Assembly (NCBI GenBank): GCA_937892395.1
Contig: CALAGJ010000146.1
Location: forward strand, 1-64,000
DNA: 64,000 bases
Direction of reading: 5' to 3'
Source of the DNA: an uncultured Parafilimonas sp.
GTDB taxonomy: Bacteria; Bacteroidota; Bacteroidia; Chitinophagales; Chitinophagaceae
Each line of letters begins with the position of its first letter. Within the stretch, counting starts at the first letter, position 1. Below, one piece after another: positions 15,012 to 25,658 of the stretch. The position numbers and the translations under genes are program-made. The notes beneath the pieces were generated by a model. That model saw only the letters and a list, made by a program, of their open reading frames with translations, searched no databases and was not told where the DNA came from.

Positions 15012-15044
15012 CAAAGATGAAAGTATTTAAATGATGTTACCAAA
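15012..15044 (-). promoter_or_regulatory. Bacteroidota-type promoter for the leader/tRNA island
   Basis: On the minus strand TTTG (15044-15041) is followed after 21 bases by CATCTTTG (15019-15012), one base off the TAnnTTTG -7 consensus. The expected start site would be a few bases before the ATG of leader ORF 1. No other good promoter was seen between here and the tRNA array. Confidence 0.5.
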
Positions 15045-15318
15045 TTTATTTTCATTTTTTTTTAAAAAAAATTTACAGCACCAAAAATTCGACAAAAAAA
15101 AGTTTGTATAAATTTCATCCATGCGAATTTTTTGAACAAAAAAACTGATTTAAATTAAAAATATTTTACTTCATTTTTTTTTAAGAAAATGAATATCACG
15201 AACTGATAAGAGAAAAAGTGATGCGAGCTGTAATATTAAATGAAAAGCATAGCATAAAATGGTACCTTTAGATGTGTATTATACTATCCAAAATTTGCAG
15301 AGCAAATATTTGTTTGCA

Positions 15319-15351
15319 AAAAGAAGCTCGCTTATTGCGAGCTTCTTTTTC
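15319..15351 (-). terminator. strong bidirectional terminator downstream of eno
   Basis: AGAAGCTCGC and GCGAGCTTCT form a 10-bp stem with a 5-base loop, flanked by A-rich and T-rich runs, so it can act on either strand. It lies about 75 bases beyond the eno stop codon and insulates eno from the leader/tRNA island. Confidence 0.8.
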
Positions 15352-15354
15352 TAA

Positions 15355-15384
15355 AAATTTCTACAGATAAATGTGTAGAAATTT
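15355..15384 (-). terminator. AT-rich hairpin between eno and its terminator
   Basis: A perfect 11-bp inverted repeat (AAATTTCTACA / TGTAGAAATTT, 8-base loop) directly next to the GC-rich terminator. It may protect the eno mRNA 3' end or be a second, weaker terminator. Confidence 0.5.
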
Positions 15385-15425
15385 TATTTTATAGATTGCA
15401 ATTAGCAATCAATGTTATTCTTTTT

Positions 15426-16763
<1,338 letters not shown>

Positions 16764-16959
16764 AGGGCTTTGTTTTCATGCATCAGCTGCATCATCGAGT
16801 AAAAATTTGTAGGCTGCTGCCAATTATATTTAGAAATTGCAAACCTGTATTTCTGTGTATAGGATTTAGATGATAAGCTGTTACCCTTAAATTATCATGC
16901 CCACTCTAATTCTCTTTTTCCAAAATCCTATTCCTTAAATTCGCAGCCAATTTTTGAAT

Positions 16960-19380
16960 ATGCGCATTTCCTATAATTGGTTACATAATTATTTACCTGA
17001 AACAATAGCACCGGAAAAACTTTCTAAAATCCTTACTTCAATTGGTCTTGAGGTAGAAAGTGTAGAGCAGTATCATGAAGTGAAAGGAAATCTAAATGGG
17101 GTAGTAATAGGTGAAGTAAAAACCTGCGAAAAACATCCTGATGCAGATAGATTAAAAATTACAACAATACTTATAGGTCAGTTAGAACCGCTCCAGATTG
17201 TATGCGGCGCTAACAATGTAGCTGTTGGGCAAAAAGTTGTAGTGGCACTTTCTGGTACAACTTTATATCCAATAAATGGCGATGCACTTACACTAAAGCA
17301 AGTAAAAATTAGAGGTGTAGAAAGTAATGGGATGATATGTGCTGAAGACGAGTTAGGATTGGGCAATAGCCATGACGGCATTATGGTATTGCCAGATGAT
17401 ACAGTGCCAGGTACACCTGCCTCAGAATATTTTAAACTATATTCCGACTATATTTTTGAAATAGGACTTACTCCAAATAGAATGGATGCTATGAGCCATA
17501 TTGGTGTAGCTAAAGATGTATGTGCATGGCTGAGCCACCACAATAAACAATCAGCAAAACCAAAGCTTCCTTTTCAAAATATAAAAGGAGAAGGGGCGAA
17601 AGCACCCGAAATAAAAGTTGCCGTACAGGATACAATTGCATGCCCACGATATTCAGGTATGGTGCTCACGAATATTAAGGTAAAAGAATCTCCAAAATGG
17701 CTACAGGATTATTTAAAATGCATTGGCCTGCGGCCAATTAATAACATCGTAGATATTACAAATTTCATTTTACAAGAAACTGGTCAGCCACTCCATGCAT
17801 TTGATTTGGACAAAATAAATGGTCATGAAATCATCATACAAACATTGCCCGAAGGGACACCATTTATTTGCTTAGATGAAAAAGAAAGAAAATTAACAGC
17901 CGCAGATTTGATGATATGTGATGCGGAAAAACCTATGTGTATCGGTGGGGTATTTGGTGGGTTAAACAGTGGGGTAACAGAGCAAACAAAAAGTATCTTT
18001 TTAGAAAGTGCCTGTTTTAGTACCTTTACTATTCGTAAATCATCCATACATCATGCCCTCAGAACCGAGGCGGCCATTCGATTTGAAAAAGGAACGGATA
18101 TTTCTCAAACAGTTATTGTGGCTAAAAGAGCTGCACAATTGATGATTGAATTAGCAGATGGTGTATGGGATGGAAATATAACCGATATTTATCCGCAACC
18201 TGCGGAAAAAAAGCAAATAAGTATTAAATACCATTATCTCAAAAAAATAAGTGGTAAAAATTATCATCCCGATGCAATAAAAAATATACTAGAGCATTTG
18301 GGTTTTGAATTGATTAAAGAAGGCATTGACGAAATAAGAGTTGCTGCTCCTTTTTATAAACCAGACATTAGCCTGCCGGCAGATATTGCCGAAGAAATAC
18401 TTCGCATAGATGGTTTAGATAATATTGAAATTCCGGATAGTGTGCAACTTACTCCCTCAGGTGGTCATAATTATCGAATTGAACTAAAGGAAAAACTTGG
18501 CCAAGCACTTACTGGCATGGGCTTTACAGAAATAATTTGTAATTCAATTACTAACAGCAAGTACTATGATGAAACAATACTTTCTTCTACAGTCAGAATG
18601 ATGAATAGTCTAAGTTCTGAATTGGATATCATGAGGCCCTCCATGCTTGAGCCACAATTAGAAACCATCAATTATAATATCAACAGAAAAAATACAGACC
18701 TTAAATTATTTGAATATGGAAATACATATTCCGTTACAGGTGTAGGAAAATATATAGAAAATCATCAACTGAGTATTTGTATAACCGGCAATAATCATGG
18801 TGTGCATTGGCAAGAAAAACCACAGTCTGTCGGCATCTTTTATGCAAAGGGTATTGTTGGTCAGTTGCTTGCATTGTGTGGTATCTCAAATTTTATATTC
18901 AAAAAAAATGATGCATCTGTATCAGCAAATTTTGATATCTATTTTGGTAAAATAATGCTTGGAAATATTGCTGTAGTTGCTTCCAACCGTAGGGAGCTTT
19001 TTGGCATAAATCAAGAAGTAATTTGGATTAATATTTATTTTGATCAATTGTGCCAATTGACAGAAAAGTTTAAAATTATTTATAAACCAGTCTCTAAGTT
19101 TATGTCCGTTGATAGGGATATTTCTATGTTGATTGACAAACAAATTTCGTTTGAACAAATTGAAAAGGAGTTATACGGAAGTGCTGTAAATGGACTAACT
19201 GGAATTAGTTTATTTGATGTTTTTGAAAGTGATAAAATTGGAAACGACAAGAAATCATTGGCCATAAGATGTACTTTTCAAAATGAAGAGAAAACTTTAA
19301 CTGAAAAGGAGATAGAATCTGCTATGCAAAAAGTCAGACAAAGGCTTGAGGGAAAACTACATGCAGAAATAAGAAAATAA
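16960..19380 (+). CDS. pheT: phenylalanine--tRNA ligase beta subunit
   Basis: An 806-residue subunit of the alpha2-beta2 PheRS. Domains in order: N-terminal core (MRISYNWLHNYLPE), EMAP/tRNA-binding fold at about 40-150 (GVVIGEVKTCEKHPDADRL), the B3/4 editing domain at about 200-400, B5 at about 405-475, the catalytic-like core, and the C-terminal ferredoxin-fold anticodon-binding domain (SKFMSVDRDISMLID near 710). ATG 16960 starts the conserved sequence; an in-frame TTG two codons earlier is less likely. pheS is not adjacent. The next gene follows after 10 bases. Confidence 0.95.
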   Translation: MRISYNWLHNYLPETIAPEKLSKILTSIGLEVESVEQYHEVKGNLNGVVIGEVKTCEKHPDADRLKITTILIGQLEPLQIVCGANNVAVGQKVVVALSGTTLYPINGDALTLKQVKIRGVESNGMICAEDELGLGNSHDGIMVLPDDTVPGTPASEYFKLYSDYIFEIGLTPNRMDAMSHIGVAKDVCAWLSHHNKQSAKPKLPFQNIKGEGAKAPEIKVAVQDTIACPRYSGMVLTNIKVKESPKWLQDYLKCIGLRPINNIVDITNFILQETGQPLHAFDLDKINGHEIIIQTLPEGTPFICLDEKERKLTAADLMICDAEKPMCIGGVFGGLNSGVTEQTKSIFLESACFSTFTIRKSSIHHALRTEAAIRFEKGTDISQTVIVAKRAAQLMIELADGVWDGNITDIYPQPAEKKQISIKYHYLKKISGKNYHPDAIKNILEHLGFELIKEGIDEIRVAAPFYKPDISLPADIAEEILRIDGLDNIEIPDSVQLTPSGGHNYRIELKEKLGQALTGMGFTEIICNSITNSKYYDETILSSTVRMMNSLSSELDIMRPSMLEPQLETINYNINRKNTDLKLFEYGNTYSVTGVGKYIENHQLSICITGNNHGVHWQEKPQSVGIFYAKGIVGQLLALCGISNFIFKKNDASVSANFDIYFGKIMLGNIAVVASNRRELFGINQEVIWINIYFDQLCQLTEKFKIIYKPVSKFMSVDRDISMLIDKQISFEQIEKELYGSAVNGLTGISLFDVFESDKIGNDKKSLAIRCTFQNEEKTLTEKEIESAMQKVRQRLEGKLHAEIRK

Positions 19381-19390
19381 TATTGAACTT

Positions 19391-19684
19391 ATGCCTTCGG
19401 CGATAAAAGAAAATATTGAGCAATTACAAGTAATGGTATCAACACTGCTGAAACAGTTGCATGCAGTTCAAAATGAGCATAAAAAACTTAAACTAAAGCA
19501 CGAAGCAGTTCTGCACCAAATGGATCAACTAAATATTGAAAAGGAACAATGGATGCAAAAATCAACTGCATTATCATCCGGCGTAAAAAATTTGCCGGAG
19601 GCAGATAAAAAAGCTCTGCAAAAAAAAATTGATAGTTATCTTTCAGCCATTGATAAATGCCTTTTGGCACTTAATGCAAAATGA
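19391..19684 (+). CDS. small coiled-coil protein upstream of zapA
   Basis: A 97-residue protein that is almost wholly coiled coil (about residues 5-60, heptads rich in Leu, Gln, Lys), with a short C-terminal helix. It starts 10 bases after pheT, and its stop overlaps the zapA start, so the two are translationally coupled. The fold and position suggest a ZapB-like or ZapA-associated division partner, but there is no diagnostic motif, so this is inference from context. Confidence 0.7.
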   Translation: MPSAIKENIEQLQVMVSTLLKQLHAVQNEHKKLKLKHEAVLHQMDQLNIEKEQWMQKSTALSSGVKNLPEADKKALQKKIDSYLSAIDKCLLALNAK

Positions 19685-19980
19685 TGAACGAACTAATTCC
19701 TATAACAATAACTTTAGCTGATAGAAATTATCGTATTAGAATTAATGCCACAGACGAAGAAAAGCTAAGGGCTACTGTGAAAATGCTCAACCAAAAAATT
19801 TTAGATTTTAAAATTGCTTTTGCCGGAAAGGATATGCAAGATTATATCACAATGGTTTTGCTCTGGTTTGTTACGGAAGATAAAAAAGAAACAAGCGTGG
19901 GTGATGCTGAATTATCATGGACTAACGAAAAGATTCAAGCCATCATAAAATCAATTTCTAAAGGAATGGAGCTATTATAA
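19681..19980 (+). CDS. zapA: cell division protein ZapA
   Basis: A 99-residue ZapA-family protein that bundles FtsZ filaments at the division ring. Typical sequence: ITITLADRNYRIRI at the N-terminus, then TDEEKLRATVKMLNQKI and a C-terminal helix region. The start overlaps the stop of the coiled-coil gene (ATGATGA), a sign of coupled translation; the second ATG (19684) is an equally possible start. In other bacteria zapA is often next to 6S RNA, but I see no 6S-like structure here. Confidence 0.85.
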   Translation: MMNELIPITITLADRNYRIRINATDEEKLRATVKMLNQKILDFKIAFAGKDMQDYITMVLLWFVTEDKKETSVGDAELSWTNEKIQAIIKSISKGMELL

Positions 19981-20030
19981 AAGCCCTGCAGCAGCAGAGC
20001 CTTTTGAAATATAAAAACCCCCGTTAAAGA

Positions 20031-20423
20031 CTAAAATTGATACTCGTAAGTATAAATGTTTGAGTAGGACCAATTGCCTTCAGTATCTTGAAAGCGCAGC
20101 ATATAGTACATCGGAGTGCCTTTTATATCATTATCAAGAAATTCAAAATTTTGAATACTACTTGACGGTGATGTAATGGTAAAAGTTCTGCGGGTGCAAA
20201 AATGAGTATTATCGCCACTACTCATGATTTCAATTTTTTGAATGTTATTTTGGTATAGGGTTGAAAATGAAATATTTATAGACGCCTCAACCGTACTCAT
20301 TTGAAAGGAAGAAACTGCTACGTTTACATCTTCATAAAAATTTACTACTGGTGTGCTAACTTCTTTTGTTGCGCAGGAAACAAAAAATAAAGCCCCCACG
20401 AATAATCCAAATAAACTTTTCAT
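20031..20423 (-). CDS. small lipoprotein, function unknown
   Basis: A 130-residue protein with a lipoprotein signal peptide (MKSLFGLFVGALFFVSC, Cys17). The mature part is beta-strand rich and looks like a single fibronectin-type or Ig-like domain: alternating strands ending YMLRFQDTEGNWSYSN. It stands alone and faces the zapA operon convergently. No family is recognised. Confidence 0.65.
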   Translation of the reverse strand: MKSLFGLFVGALFFVSCATKEVSTPVVNFYEDVNVAVSSFQMSTVEASINISFSTLYQNNIQKIEIMSSGDNTHFCTRRTFTITSPSSSIQNFEFLDNDIKGTPMYYMLRFQDTEGNWSYSNIYTYEYQF

Positions 20424-20724
20424 TTTAAAAAATTACAATTTTAAATAAACTACTTTCGGAGGGGACAGATTAAAAACGGGTGACATATATATTTCAAACA
20501 AAGTGCCAAGAGAAAAAAATATTCTAAAGCACTGGTTATCAATTGTAAAATATTTGCTCTAATGATTGCCATTTCCCATAATGGAAAATTTCAGCTCAAA
20601 ATGACCAGAAAAAATTTTCTGTTAAGATAGCAGGGCAAAGGCTATCTTCGCCAACTACAAAATATTCATAAAAAAAGATCTATGAATAATTTCAAATTAA
20701 ACATTTATTTAAAAAAACAGCAGA
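20424..20724. other. intergenic region upstream of rny
   Basis: About 300 AT-rich bases. The only signal seen is TATCTTCG at 20643-20650, close to the TAnnTTTG -7 box, 75 bases before the rny start codon and preceded by a weak -33 match. I saw no RNA gene or repeat. Confidence 0.4.
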
Positions 20725-22290
20725 ATGGATCAAGCCATAATAATGATTGTCATAGGAATAGCTGCGCTTATTGGCGGCATAGTACTGGGTAAATTTATTT
20801 TTCATAAAGACACAAAAAAGAGAATTGAAGATTCAGAATTACAAGCACAAAGCATAGTTAAAGAAGCCGAACTAAGGGCTCAGACAATTAAAAAAGAAAA
20901 AGAATTAGAAGCAAAAGAAAGATTTGTACACCTCAAAGGGGAACATGAAAAAGAGGTAAATGAAAGAAATAGAAAAATAAGTGATTGGGAAAATAGAATC
21001 AAGCAAAAGGAAATAAACCTCAATCAAAAAGATGCTGCTTTAGACAGGCAAGTAAAAGAAAATGAAGCTATAAAAGATAACCTCAATAAGCAAATAGAGG
21101 TAGTAAATACTAAACGTACAGAGCTTGAAAAACATCAAGAGGAGCATATCAGGAGGTTAGAAAAAGTGGCCGGACTTACAGCAGATGAAGCAAAAAATCA
21201 ATTGATTGAAAGCCTAAGGCAAGAGGCAAATACAAAGGCTTTAGTTATACAACAGGAAATTTTAGAAGAAGCTAAGCAAAAGGCAAATAAAGAAGCCCGA
21301 AAAATTGTTATTCAAACCATACAACGTACTGCCGCTGAACAAACAATTGAAAACACAGTAAATGTTTTCAATTTAGAATCAGATGAAATCAAGGGTCAGA
21401 TAATTGGCAGGGAAGGAAGAAATATCCGTACGATTGAAGCAGCTACAGGTGTTGATTTAATTGTAGATGATACCCCAGAAGCAATTCTACTCTCTTGCTA
21501 TGACCCACTGCGTAGAGAACTTGCCCGGCTTAGCTTACAACGCTTGGTATCCGATGGTCGTATTCACCCGGCACGTATTGAAGAAGTGGTGGAAAGAACA
21601 CGCCGTCAATTAGACGATCAGGTAATGGAAATAGGAGAGCGTACCATTATTGAACTTGGTATTCATGGGCTTCACAAAGAATTAGTAAGAATAGTTGGGC
21701 GCATGCGATTTCGTTCATCGTATGGTCAAAATTTATTGATGCATAGCCGAGAAGTAGCCAATCTCTGTGCTACTATGGCTGCGGAACTTGGGCTAAATGT
21801 AAAACTGGCAAAACGAGCCGGTTTACTGCATGATATTGGAAAAGTGCCAGATGAGGAATCTGAACTGAGCCATGCATTATTAGGCGCAAAATGGGCTGAG
21901 AAATATGGCGAAAACCCCGCTGTGGTAAATGCCATAGGAGCCCATCACGATGAAATGGAAATGCAATATGTTATTTCTCCCATAGTACAATCCTGTGATG
22001 CCATAAGTGGTGCAAGACCGGGTGCAAGGAGAGAAATGATGCAGCAATATCTCCAAAGAATTAAAGAACTTGAAGGAATGGCGCTTGCTTTTCAAGGAGT
22101 AGAAAAAGCTTATGCCATACAGGCGGGAAGAGAGCTCCGGGTTATTGTAGAGTCCGAAAAAGTATCCGATAGTGATAGTGATAAGCTCAGTTTTGAGATA
22201 GCCCAGAAAATTCAAAATGAAATGACTTATCCGGGTCAAATAAAAGTTACAGTAATCCGTGAAAAGAGGGCTGTAAACGTAGCACGATAA
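20725..22290 (+). CDS. rny: ribonuclease Y
   Basis: A 521-residue membrane-anchored endoribonuclease that starts mRNA decay. It has a single N-terminal membrane helix (4-24), a long charged coiled coil (about 30-200), a KH domain ([20 protein letters not shown], near 225) and an HD domain with HSREVANL and [12 protein letters not shown], ending in the usual [16 protein letters not shown]. All HD metal ligands appear present. The gene lies upstream of rplS with a 70-base gap. Confidence 0.96.
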   Translation: MDQAIIMIVIGIAALIGGIVLGKFIFHKDTKKRIEDSELQAQSIVKEAELRAQTIKKEKELEAKERFVHLKGEHEKEVNERNRKISDWENRIKQKEINLNQKDAALDRQVKENEAIKDNLNKQIEVVNTKRTELEKHQEEHIRRLEKVAGLTADEAKNQLIESLRQEANTKALVIQQEILEEAKQKANKEARKIVIQTIQRTAAEQTIENTVNVFNLESDEIKGQIIGREGRNIRTIEAATGVDLIVDDTPEAILLSCYDPLRRELARLSLQRLVSDGRIHPARIEEVVERTRRQLDDQVMEIGERTIIELGIHGLHKELVRIVGRMRFRSSYGQNLLMHSREVANLCATMAAELGLNVKLAKRAGLLHDIGKVPDEESELSHALLGAKWAEKYGENPAVVNAIGAHHDEMEMQYVISPIVQSCDAISGARPGARREMMQQYLQRIKELEGMALAFQGVEKAYAIQAGRELRVIVESEKVSDSDSDKLSFEIAQKIQNEMTYPGQIKVTVIREKRAVNVAR

Positions 22291-22359
22291 AAAAATTGAT
22301 AGAATAATTTCAGTAATTAGGCAGATACCTCTAAATTTGCCGCCTCTAAAAATAGAATT

Positions 22360-22710
22360 ATGAATCTGGCCGTTAAATTTGTTCATGATCAGCTTACAGC
22401 AAGTAAAGAACTTCCACGCTTCAAGGCAGGGGATAATGTAACTGTGAATTATAAAATTATTGAAGGTGGTAAGGAAAGAATACAGAGTTTTCGTGGTGAT
22501 GTAATAAAAATACAAGGTCAGGGAGCTACTGCTACATTTACTGTTAGAAAAATTTCTGACAATGTGGGTGTAGAGCGTCTTTTTCCTTTTTTCTCTCCAA
22601 ATGTTGAATCAGTAGTGCTCAATAAGGTCGGAAAGGTACGTCGTGCCAAACTGTTTTATCTCAGAGAGCGTAGTGGTAAGAGTGCACGTATCAAGGAAAA
22701 GAGAAGATAA
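22360..22710 (+). CDS. rplS: 50S ribosomal protein L19
   Basis: A 116-residue ribosomal protein of normal length. Typical sequence: [29 protein letters not shown] and [14 protein letters not shown], then the basic C-terminus [20 protein letters not shown]. It sits at the subunit interface of the ribosome. It ends at a clear intrinsic terminator. Confidence 0.97.
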   Translation: MNLAVKFVHDQLTASKELPRFKAGDNVTVNYKIIEGGKERIQSFRGDVIKIQGQGATATFTVRKISDNVGVERLFPFFSPNVESVVLNKVGKVRRAKLFYLRERSGKSARIKEKRR

Positions 22711-22730
22711 TCTTAGAATACAATTTTTGA

Positions 22731-22757
22731 AAGGTCATCCATTGGATGGCCTTTTTA
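22731..22757 (+). terminator. rplS terminator
   Basis: A 10-bp stem (AAGGTCATCC / GGATGGCCTT, loop ATT) followed by a T-run, 20 bases after the rplS stop codon. Confidence 0.85.
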
Positions 22758-22795
22758 TTTTTCCTGCGGAATACATTATCAATTTGTTTAAGAGT

Positions 22796-22803
22796 TATTT
22801 TTG
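22796..22803 (+). promoter_or_regulatory. tatA promoter -7 box
   Basis: TATTTTTG matches the TAnnTTTG Bacteroidota -7 box exactly and lies 26 bases before the tatA ATG and after the rplS terminator, so tatA is transcribed on its own. Confidence 0.55.
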
Positions 22804-22828
22804 CATTTCACATTTTAAAAAAAATGTT

Positions 22829-23032
22829 ATGGGAAACTTAGGATTTCAGGAAATACTTCTTATTGCAGTTGTAGTGCTAGTGCTTTTTGGTGGACGCAAA
22901 ATACCTGAATTTATGCGTGGCCTTGGAAAAGGAATCAGAGAGTTTAATGATGCAAAAAATAATGTAAAAAAAGAGTTAGAAGAAGGCATGAACGATAAAG
23001 ATGCTAACTCGGGCCATTCCGATTCTAAATAG
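22829..23032 (+). CDS. tatA: Sec-independent protein translocase TatA/TatE
   Basis: A 67-residue Tat pore component. An N-terminal membrane helix ([15 protein letters not shown]) is followed by the [20 protein letters not shown] amphipathic helix and an acidic tail. ATG 22829 is chosen because it gives the normal TatA start (MGNLGFQE) and follows a -7 box; the longer frame from 22643 overlaps rplS. tatC is not in the window. Confidence 0.93.
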   Translation: MGNLGFQEILLIAVVVLVLFGGRKIPEFMRGLGKGIREFNDAKNNVKKELEEGMNDKDANSGHSDSK

Positions 23033-23074
23033 CCATTTTACAATTCTTCCCCATCACCACTCAGAAACAATAGT

Positions 23075-24508
23075 TTGTTTCCATATAAAAATGTAGAATC
23101 ATATCAGGCTGCAATAATTTCAGGAACAGCAACTGTTTCTAATGCAGTAATCTGGTATCGTAACAGGATTGAATCTCATTCCCACATCAATGCTTTTATA
23201 GAAGTATTTGACGATGCTGCCCAACGGGCCATTTTTTTAGATGATTATTTTGCGAAAACAGGCAAACTCATTGGTAAGCTTCATGGAGTAATAGTAGGTA
23301 TAAAAGATGTAATCAGTTATAGTGGTCATGCATTAACCGCAGGTTCAAAAATGCTTGAAGGGTATGCTTCAGTGTATAATGCAACCGTCGTGGAAAAATT
23401 ACTGGAAGCCGGCGCAGTCATTATCGGCAGACAAAACTGTGATGAGTTTGCTATGGGAAGCAGCAATGAAAATTCTATTTACGGTCCTGTAAAAAATGCC
23501 GCAGATCAACAGAAAGTATCAGGAGGGTCTTCCGGCGGATCAGCAGTTTCAATACAAGCATCTCTTTGCATGGTTAGCTTAGGTAGTGATACAGGAGGCT
23601 CAGTACGCCAGCCTGCTGATTTTTGTGGTTGTATTGGACTAAAGCCAACCTATGGTAGCATTTCAAGACAAGGATTAGTGGCTTATGCTTCCTCCTTTGA
23701 TCAGATTGGGATTTTAGCTGCAACTGTTTCCGATGTAGCATTAGTATTTGATACGATTTCCGGACCAGATGAATTTGATAGTACCTGTATTCAGGAAAAA
23801 CAAAGGGAATTGTCTCCACTGCTAAAAATGAATCAGGAAAAATTAAGTATAGCTTATTTTCCAGAAACACTTTCACATCCTTCCTTAGATACAACCATTC
23901 GGCAGAACATTTTAGACGCTATCCATAAACTTAAAATGGATGGGCACACCGTAACTCCGGTATCATTTAATCTACTGGAGTATATTGTTCCGGCATATTA
24001 TACACTCACTACAGCAGAAGCATCCAGCAATCTTTCCAGATTTGATGGCATTCGATATGGCTTTCATACCAACCCAACAAATGCAGATCTTAGTTCATTA
24101 TATATCAATAACAGAACCCTGGGATTTGGGAAAGAAGTAAAAAGAAGAATCATGCTCGGCACATTTGTACTGAGTGAGGGTTTTTATGATGCATATTTTA
24201 CAAAAGCCCAACAGGTGAGGCGATTATTAAAAAATCAAACGGAAGAAATATTTCAACATCACGATATAATTATTTCACCGGTTTCGCCATCAACTGCTTT
24301 TGATATTGGTTCTAAATCCACAAATCCGGTTGAAATGTATATTGCTGATATTTATACAGTATTTGCCAATTTAACAGGTATTCCCGCTATCAGTATTCCA
24401 TTATTCAAACATGAAAATGGCATGCCTTTTGGCATGCAGGCCATGTCTAATGCAGAAAATGAGTTAGTTTTGCTCCAGTTTGCAGATTATATGATGAAGC
24501 ATTATTAA
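23075..24508 (+). CDS. gatA: aspartyl/glutamyl-tRNA amidotransferase subunit A
   Basis: A 477-residue amidase that releases ammonia from glutamine to convert Glu-tRNA(Gln) or Asp-tRNA(Asn) to the cognate amide form. The Ser-cisSer-Lys triad is visible: the lysine in IVGIKDVI, and VSGGSSGGSAVS with LGSDTGGSVRQPA. No ATG lies between the tatA stop and the conserved region, so translation likely begins at TTG 23075. Presence of GatA fits an organism that makes Gln-tRNA or Asn-tRNA indirectly. gatB and gatC are not in the window. Confidence 0.93.
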   Translation: MFPYKNVESYQAAIISGTATVSNAVIWYRNRIESHSHINAFIEVFDDAAQRAIFLDDYFAKTGKLIGKLHGVIVGIKDVISYSGHALTAGSKMLEGYASVYNATVVEKLLEAGAVIIGRQNCDEFAMGSSNENSIYGPVKNAADQQKVSGGSSGGSAVSIQASLCMVSLGSDTGGSVRQPADFCGCIGLKPTYGSISRQGLVAYASSFDQIGILAATVSDVALVFDTISGPDEFDSTCIQEKQRELSPLLKMNQEKLSIAYFPETLSHPSLDTTIRQNILDAIHKLKMDGHTVTPVSFNLLEYIVPAYYTLTTAEASSNLSRFDGIRYGFHTNPTNADLSSLYINNRTLGFGKEVKRRIMLGTFVLSEGFYDAYFTKAQQVRRLLKNQTEEIFQHHDIIISPVSPSTAFDIGSKSTNPVEMYIADIYTVFANLTGIPAISIPLFKHENGMPFGMQAMSNAENELVLLQFADYMMKHY

Positions 24509-24533
24509 TATATGTTTCTGAAAATCAATCAGA

Positions 24534-25637
24534 ATGGCAATGAATCTTTTTAGTACACATAGAATTTTAAGTAGCTGGATACAAAAGGGTTTGACCCTGT
24601 GTGTGGCTGTTTTTTGTTTTAGTTGTTCTGCTTACGCAAACAATTTCAGTGCAGAAATAATATTAACAGATACCACAAAAGCAAAAGATAGTACAAAAAT
24701 TTTTAAGAGTTTATTAGGACAGCAATCTACATCAGCAAATAATTTTACATCTTCTTATTATGGGTTGCTTGCGCAAAATGAAATTCATCCTTCTATGGTT
24801 TCATTTGTTCAGGATCATCTGAAAACCAGAACAAAGCTTTATGGTGCAATGAAGGTATGGGGCCGACCTTACTTTAATTTGTACGACAGAATTTTATTAC
24901 AATACAATCTACCCTTACAGTTAAAATATTTATCCGTTATTGAAAGTAATTTGCAAAATACAGCATTAAGTAGGGTGGGAGCAGTAGGCCCTTGGCAATT
25001 GATGCCTGACTTAGCCCGAGAAATGGGACTCTATGTAAGTGGAGGTTATGACGAAAGATTAGACTACGTAAAGAGTACTTATGCTGCTGCTAAATATATG
25101 AAGCAGTTGTACGGGCAATTTAATGATTGGTTATTGGTAATAGCTGCATATAATTGTGGCCCAGGTGGTGTGCAAAGGGCCATGAAAAAATCTGGAAGTA
25201 AAAGTTTTTGGCAACTGCAATATTTTCTGCCAGAAGAAACCAGAAATCATGTAAAAAAATTTATTGCAGTACATTATTTCTTTGAAGGAGATGGTACAAA
25301 TGGTACTTGGGGAGGAGGATATGCTGCTATCAATCCTTATTCAAATCCAGAAGAAAATCCATTGCTGGCCACACTCGAAGAAAATACAGCCACATTAAAT
25401 ATTTATGGTAAATACAATTCCATTGTTGTAGCCAATAAAATGACTATGGATATTGCTGATTTTAATCAACTTAATCCCAGCATGGATGAAAAACTTGCTT
25501 CCGGCGAAATATATCCTTTGAGATTGCCTGCTGAAAAAATTGAACTATTTCAGGCTAAGAAACTTGAGTTGCTGAAAGAAAGTGTTGATTTGCTGCTAAA
25601 TAATGCAAACAGTCAGGTGCCTTCAACAGGAAAATAA
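24534..25637 (+). CDS. membrane-bound lytic murein transglycosylase (MltD-like)
   Basis: A 367-residue exported protein with an N-terminal signal region and a lysozyme-like SLT domain at about 125-250. Signature motifs: YLSVIESNLQ (catalytic Glu), SRVGAVGPWQLMPDLAREMGL, and AAYNCGPGGVQRAM. It cleaves peptidoglycan glycan strands in the periplasm. The C-terminal 80 residues (IADFNQLNP, IYPLRLP) look like one degenerate LysM unit. It follows gatA by 25 bases. Confidence 0.9.
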   Translation: MAMNLFSTHRILSSWIQKGLTLCVAVFCFSCSAYANNFSAEIILTDTTKAKDSTKIFKSLLGQQSTSANNFTSSYYGLLAQNEIHPSMVSFVQDHLKTRTKLYGAMKVWGRPYFNLYDRILLQYNLPLQLKYLSVIESNLQNTALSRVGAVGPWQLMPDLAREMGLYVSGGYDERLDYVKSTYAAAKYMKQLYGQFNDWLLVIAAYNCGPGGVQRAMKKSGSKSFWQLQYFLPEETRNHVKKFIAVHYFFEGDGTNGTWGGGYAAINPYSNPEENPLLATLEENTATLNIYGKYNSIVVANKMTMDIADFNQLNPSMDEKLASGEIYPLRLPAEKIELFQAKKLELLKESVDLLLNNANSQVPSTGK

Positions 25638-25658
25638 TTCACAAGTAATTTTATATTG

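Noticed and set aside
8093..15044. A prophage or plasmid origin for the tRNA island
   Set aside because: No integrase, capsid, replication or partition gene is present and base composition matches the flanks; horizontal origin remains possible but unsupported.
19981..20030. 6S RNA downstream of zapA, as in many bacteria
   Set aside because: Only 50 bases separate zapA from the convergent lipoprotein gene and no 6S-like bubble structure was seen.
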